A DNA stretch of 64,000 nt. Origin: DATBGZ01 sp036557785. Lineage in GTDB: Bacteria; Actinomycetota; Actinomycetes; Mycobacteriales; Micromonosporaceae. The DNA is taken from NCBI GenBank assembly GCA_036557785.1, contig DATBGZ010000088.1, positions 62,001 to 126,000 of the forward strand, in the 5' to 3' direction. A program made the translations under genes and the position numbers. The notes under the pieces were generated by a model, which saw nothing but the letters and a program-made list of their open reading frames with translations, was not told where the DNA came from and ran no database searches. Shown here in pieces: positions 63,528 through 64,000 of the stretch (position 1 is the first letter of the stretch; each line of letters starts with the position of its first letter).

Positions 63528-64000
63528 CACTTCTGCCCACATTGGACGATCTTGGCACTGACCTGCTGCACACCACGGCGTGGCAGCGCCGGCGAACCCT
63601 CGCCCGCCCGTTTCTCGGGGTCGCCGTGTTCGCCGTCGTGGCGTGGCTCGGCTGGTGGTGGCTGACACCGTTGGTGGTGTTCGGCATCTTCGTGGCGATC
63701 GTGACCGCGACGCACGACGTCGTCCATCGCGGCCTCGGGATCTCGGAGCGGCAGACCAGCGTCTGGTTGTTCCTGCTCGGTCTGCTGCTGCTCGAGAGTG
63801 GGCATGCCTACCAGATGACGCACCGCCAGCACCACCGGCTGTTCCCAAGTCCCGAGGACCCCGAGGGGTATCCGGCGAACCTCAGTCTGTTCGGGGCTGT
63901 CCTTTATGGACCTGTGTTTCTGGTCCGGCTGTGGTGCTGGTCGCTGGTCCGGGCGGGGTGGCGGAGTCGGTGCTGGCTCGTCGCGGAGGCGGCGGCACCG
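63524..64000 (+). CDS. Fatty acid desaturase/carotenoid hydroxylase-like protein (3' end outside window)
   Basis: The frame from ATG 63524 stays open for 159 codons to the window end. Translation shows membrane helices (FLGVAVFAVVAWLGWWWL) and two histidine boxes, HDVVH and HRQHH, typical of membrane di-iron desaturases and beta-carotene hydroxylases/ketolases. The overlap with the CrtI-like gene suggests it acts on the same carotenoid or lipid. The remaining histidine box should lie beyond the window. Confidence 0.75.
   Translation, partial: MTLLPTLDDLGTDLLHTTAWQRRRTLARPFLGVAVFAVVAWLGWWWLTPLVVFGIFVAIVTATHDVVHRGLGISERQTSVWLFLLGLLLLESGHAYQMTHRQHHRLFPSPEDPEGYPANLSLFGAVLYGPVFLVRLWCWSLVRAGWRSRCWLVAEAAAP

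Overview
This 64 kb window is high-GC chromosomal DNA from an actinomycete. Three things support that: the core gene order mtrB-lpqB-comF-hpf-secA, frequent GTG starts with 4-bp GTGA/ATGA stop/start overlaps, and regulator families typical of the group (SigE-type ECF, SnoaL-tailed ECF, PadR, BldC/excisionase-like). A CebR-type operator, genes resembling those for 10-methyl fatty acids, and CrtI-like carotenoid genes fit Micromonosporales or a neighbouring order. That placement is an inference. I see no rRNA, tRNA, CRISPR array, insertion sequence or prophage, and no gene-free stretch longer than 300 bases.

Layout. 1-8.9 kb: conserved core (MtrB sensor kinase, cut by the window edge; LpqB; ComF; long-form HPF; SecA), with a fused double GNAT acetyltransferase read the other way. 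9.0-12.1 kb: minus-strand genes for an Rv3235-like protein, an excisionase-type HTH protein, a DUF6912-like protein and a polytopic membrane protein. 12.1-19.9 kb: pruA, a 1518-residue SF1 helicase with a C-terminal Vsr/MTES_1575-like nuclease fold, an unknown protein and a divergent PadR regulator with unusual promoter repeats. 20.0-23.0 kb: prfB, ftsE, ftsX. 22.9-26.9 kb: two ECF sigma modules and a YcnI copper-type protein. 27.0-32.1 kb: TetR, a heterodimeric ABC exporter and a methyltransferase. 32.1-38.3 kb (minus): a TIR-TM-WD40 protein and a glycosyltransferase/methyltransferase/prenyltransferase-fold cluster. 38.5-44.5 kb: a complete oligopeptide-type ABC importer. 44.6-48.0 kb: FAD oxidoreductase, CFA-type methyltransferase and a bacterial ERG2/sigma-1-receptor homologue. 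48.1-51 kb: ArsR-like regulator with a small membrane protein, and an ABC-2 exporter with an XRE protein. 51-64 kb: htpG, dps, a GH1 beta-glucosidase under a CebR box, an SPFH protein, a divergent proA-like gene, a PspC-domain protein, a NatAB-like exporter, a stand-alone LigD-type polymerase, and a CrtI-like oxidoreductase plus a desaturase cut by the window end.

Most notable. (1) A tmsA/tmsB-like pair is followed by an ERG2/sigma-1 receptor family protein that keeps both active-site acids but lacks the eukaryotic N-terminal membrane helix. (2) A family of 62-bp hairpin elements occurs four times just after or across stop codons, with paired changes that keep the stem. (3) Several regulatory palindromes can be tied to neighbouring genes.
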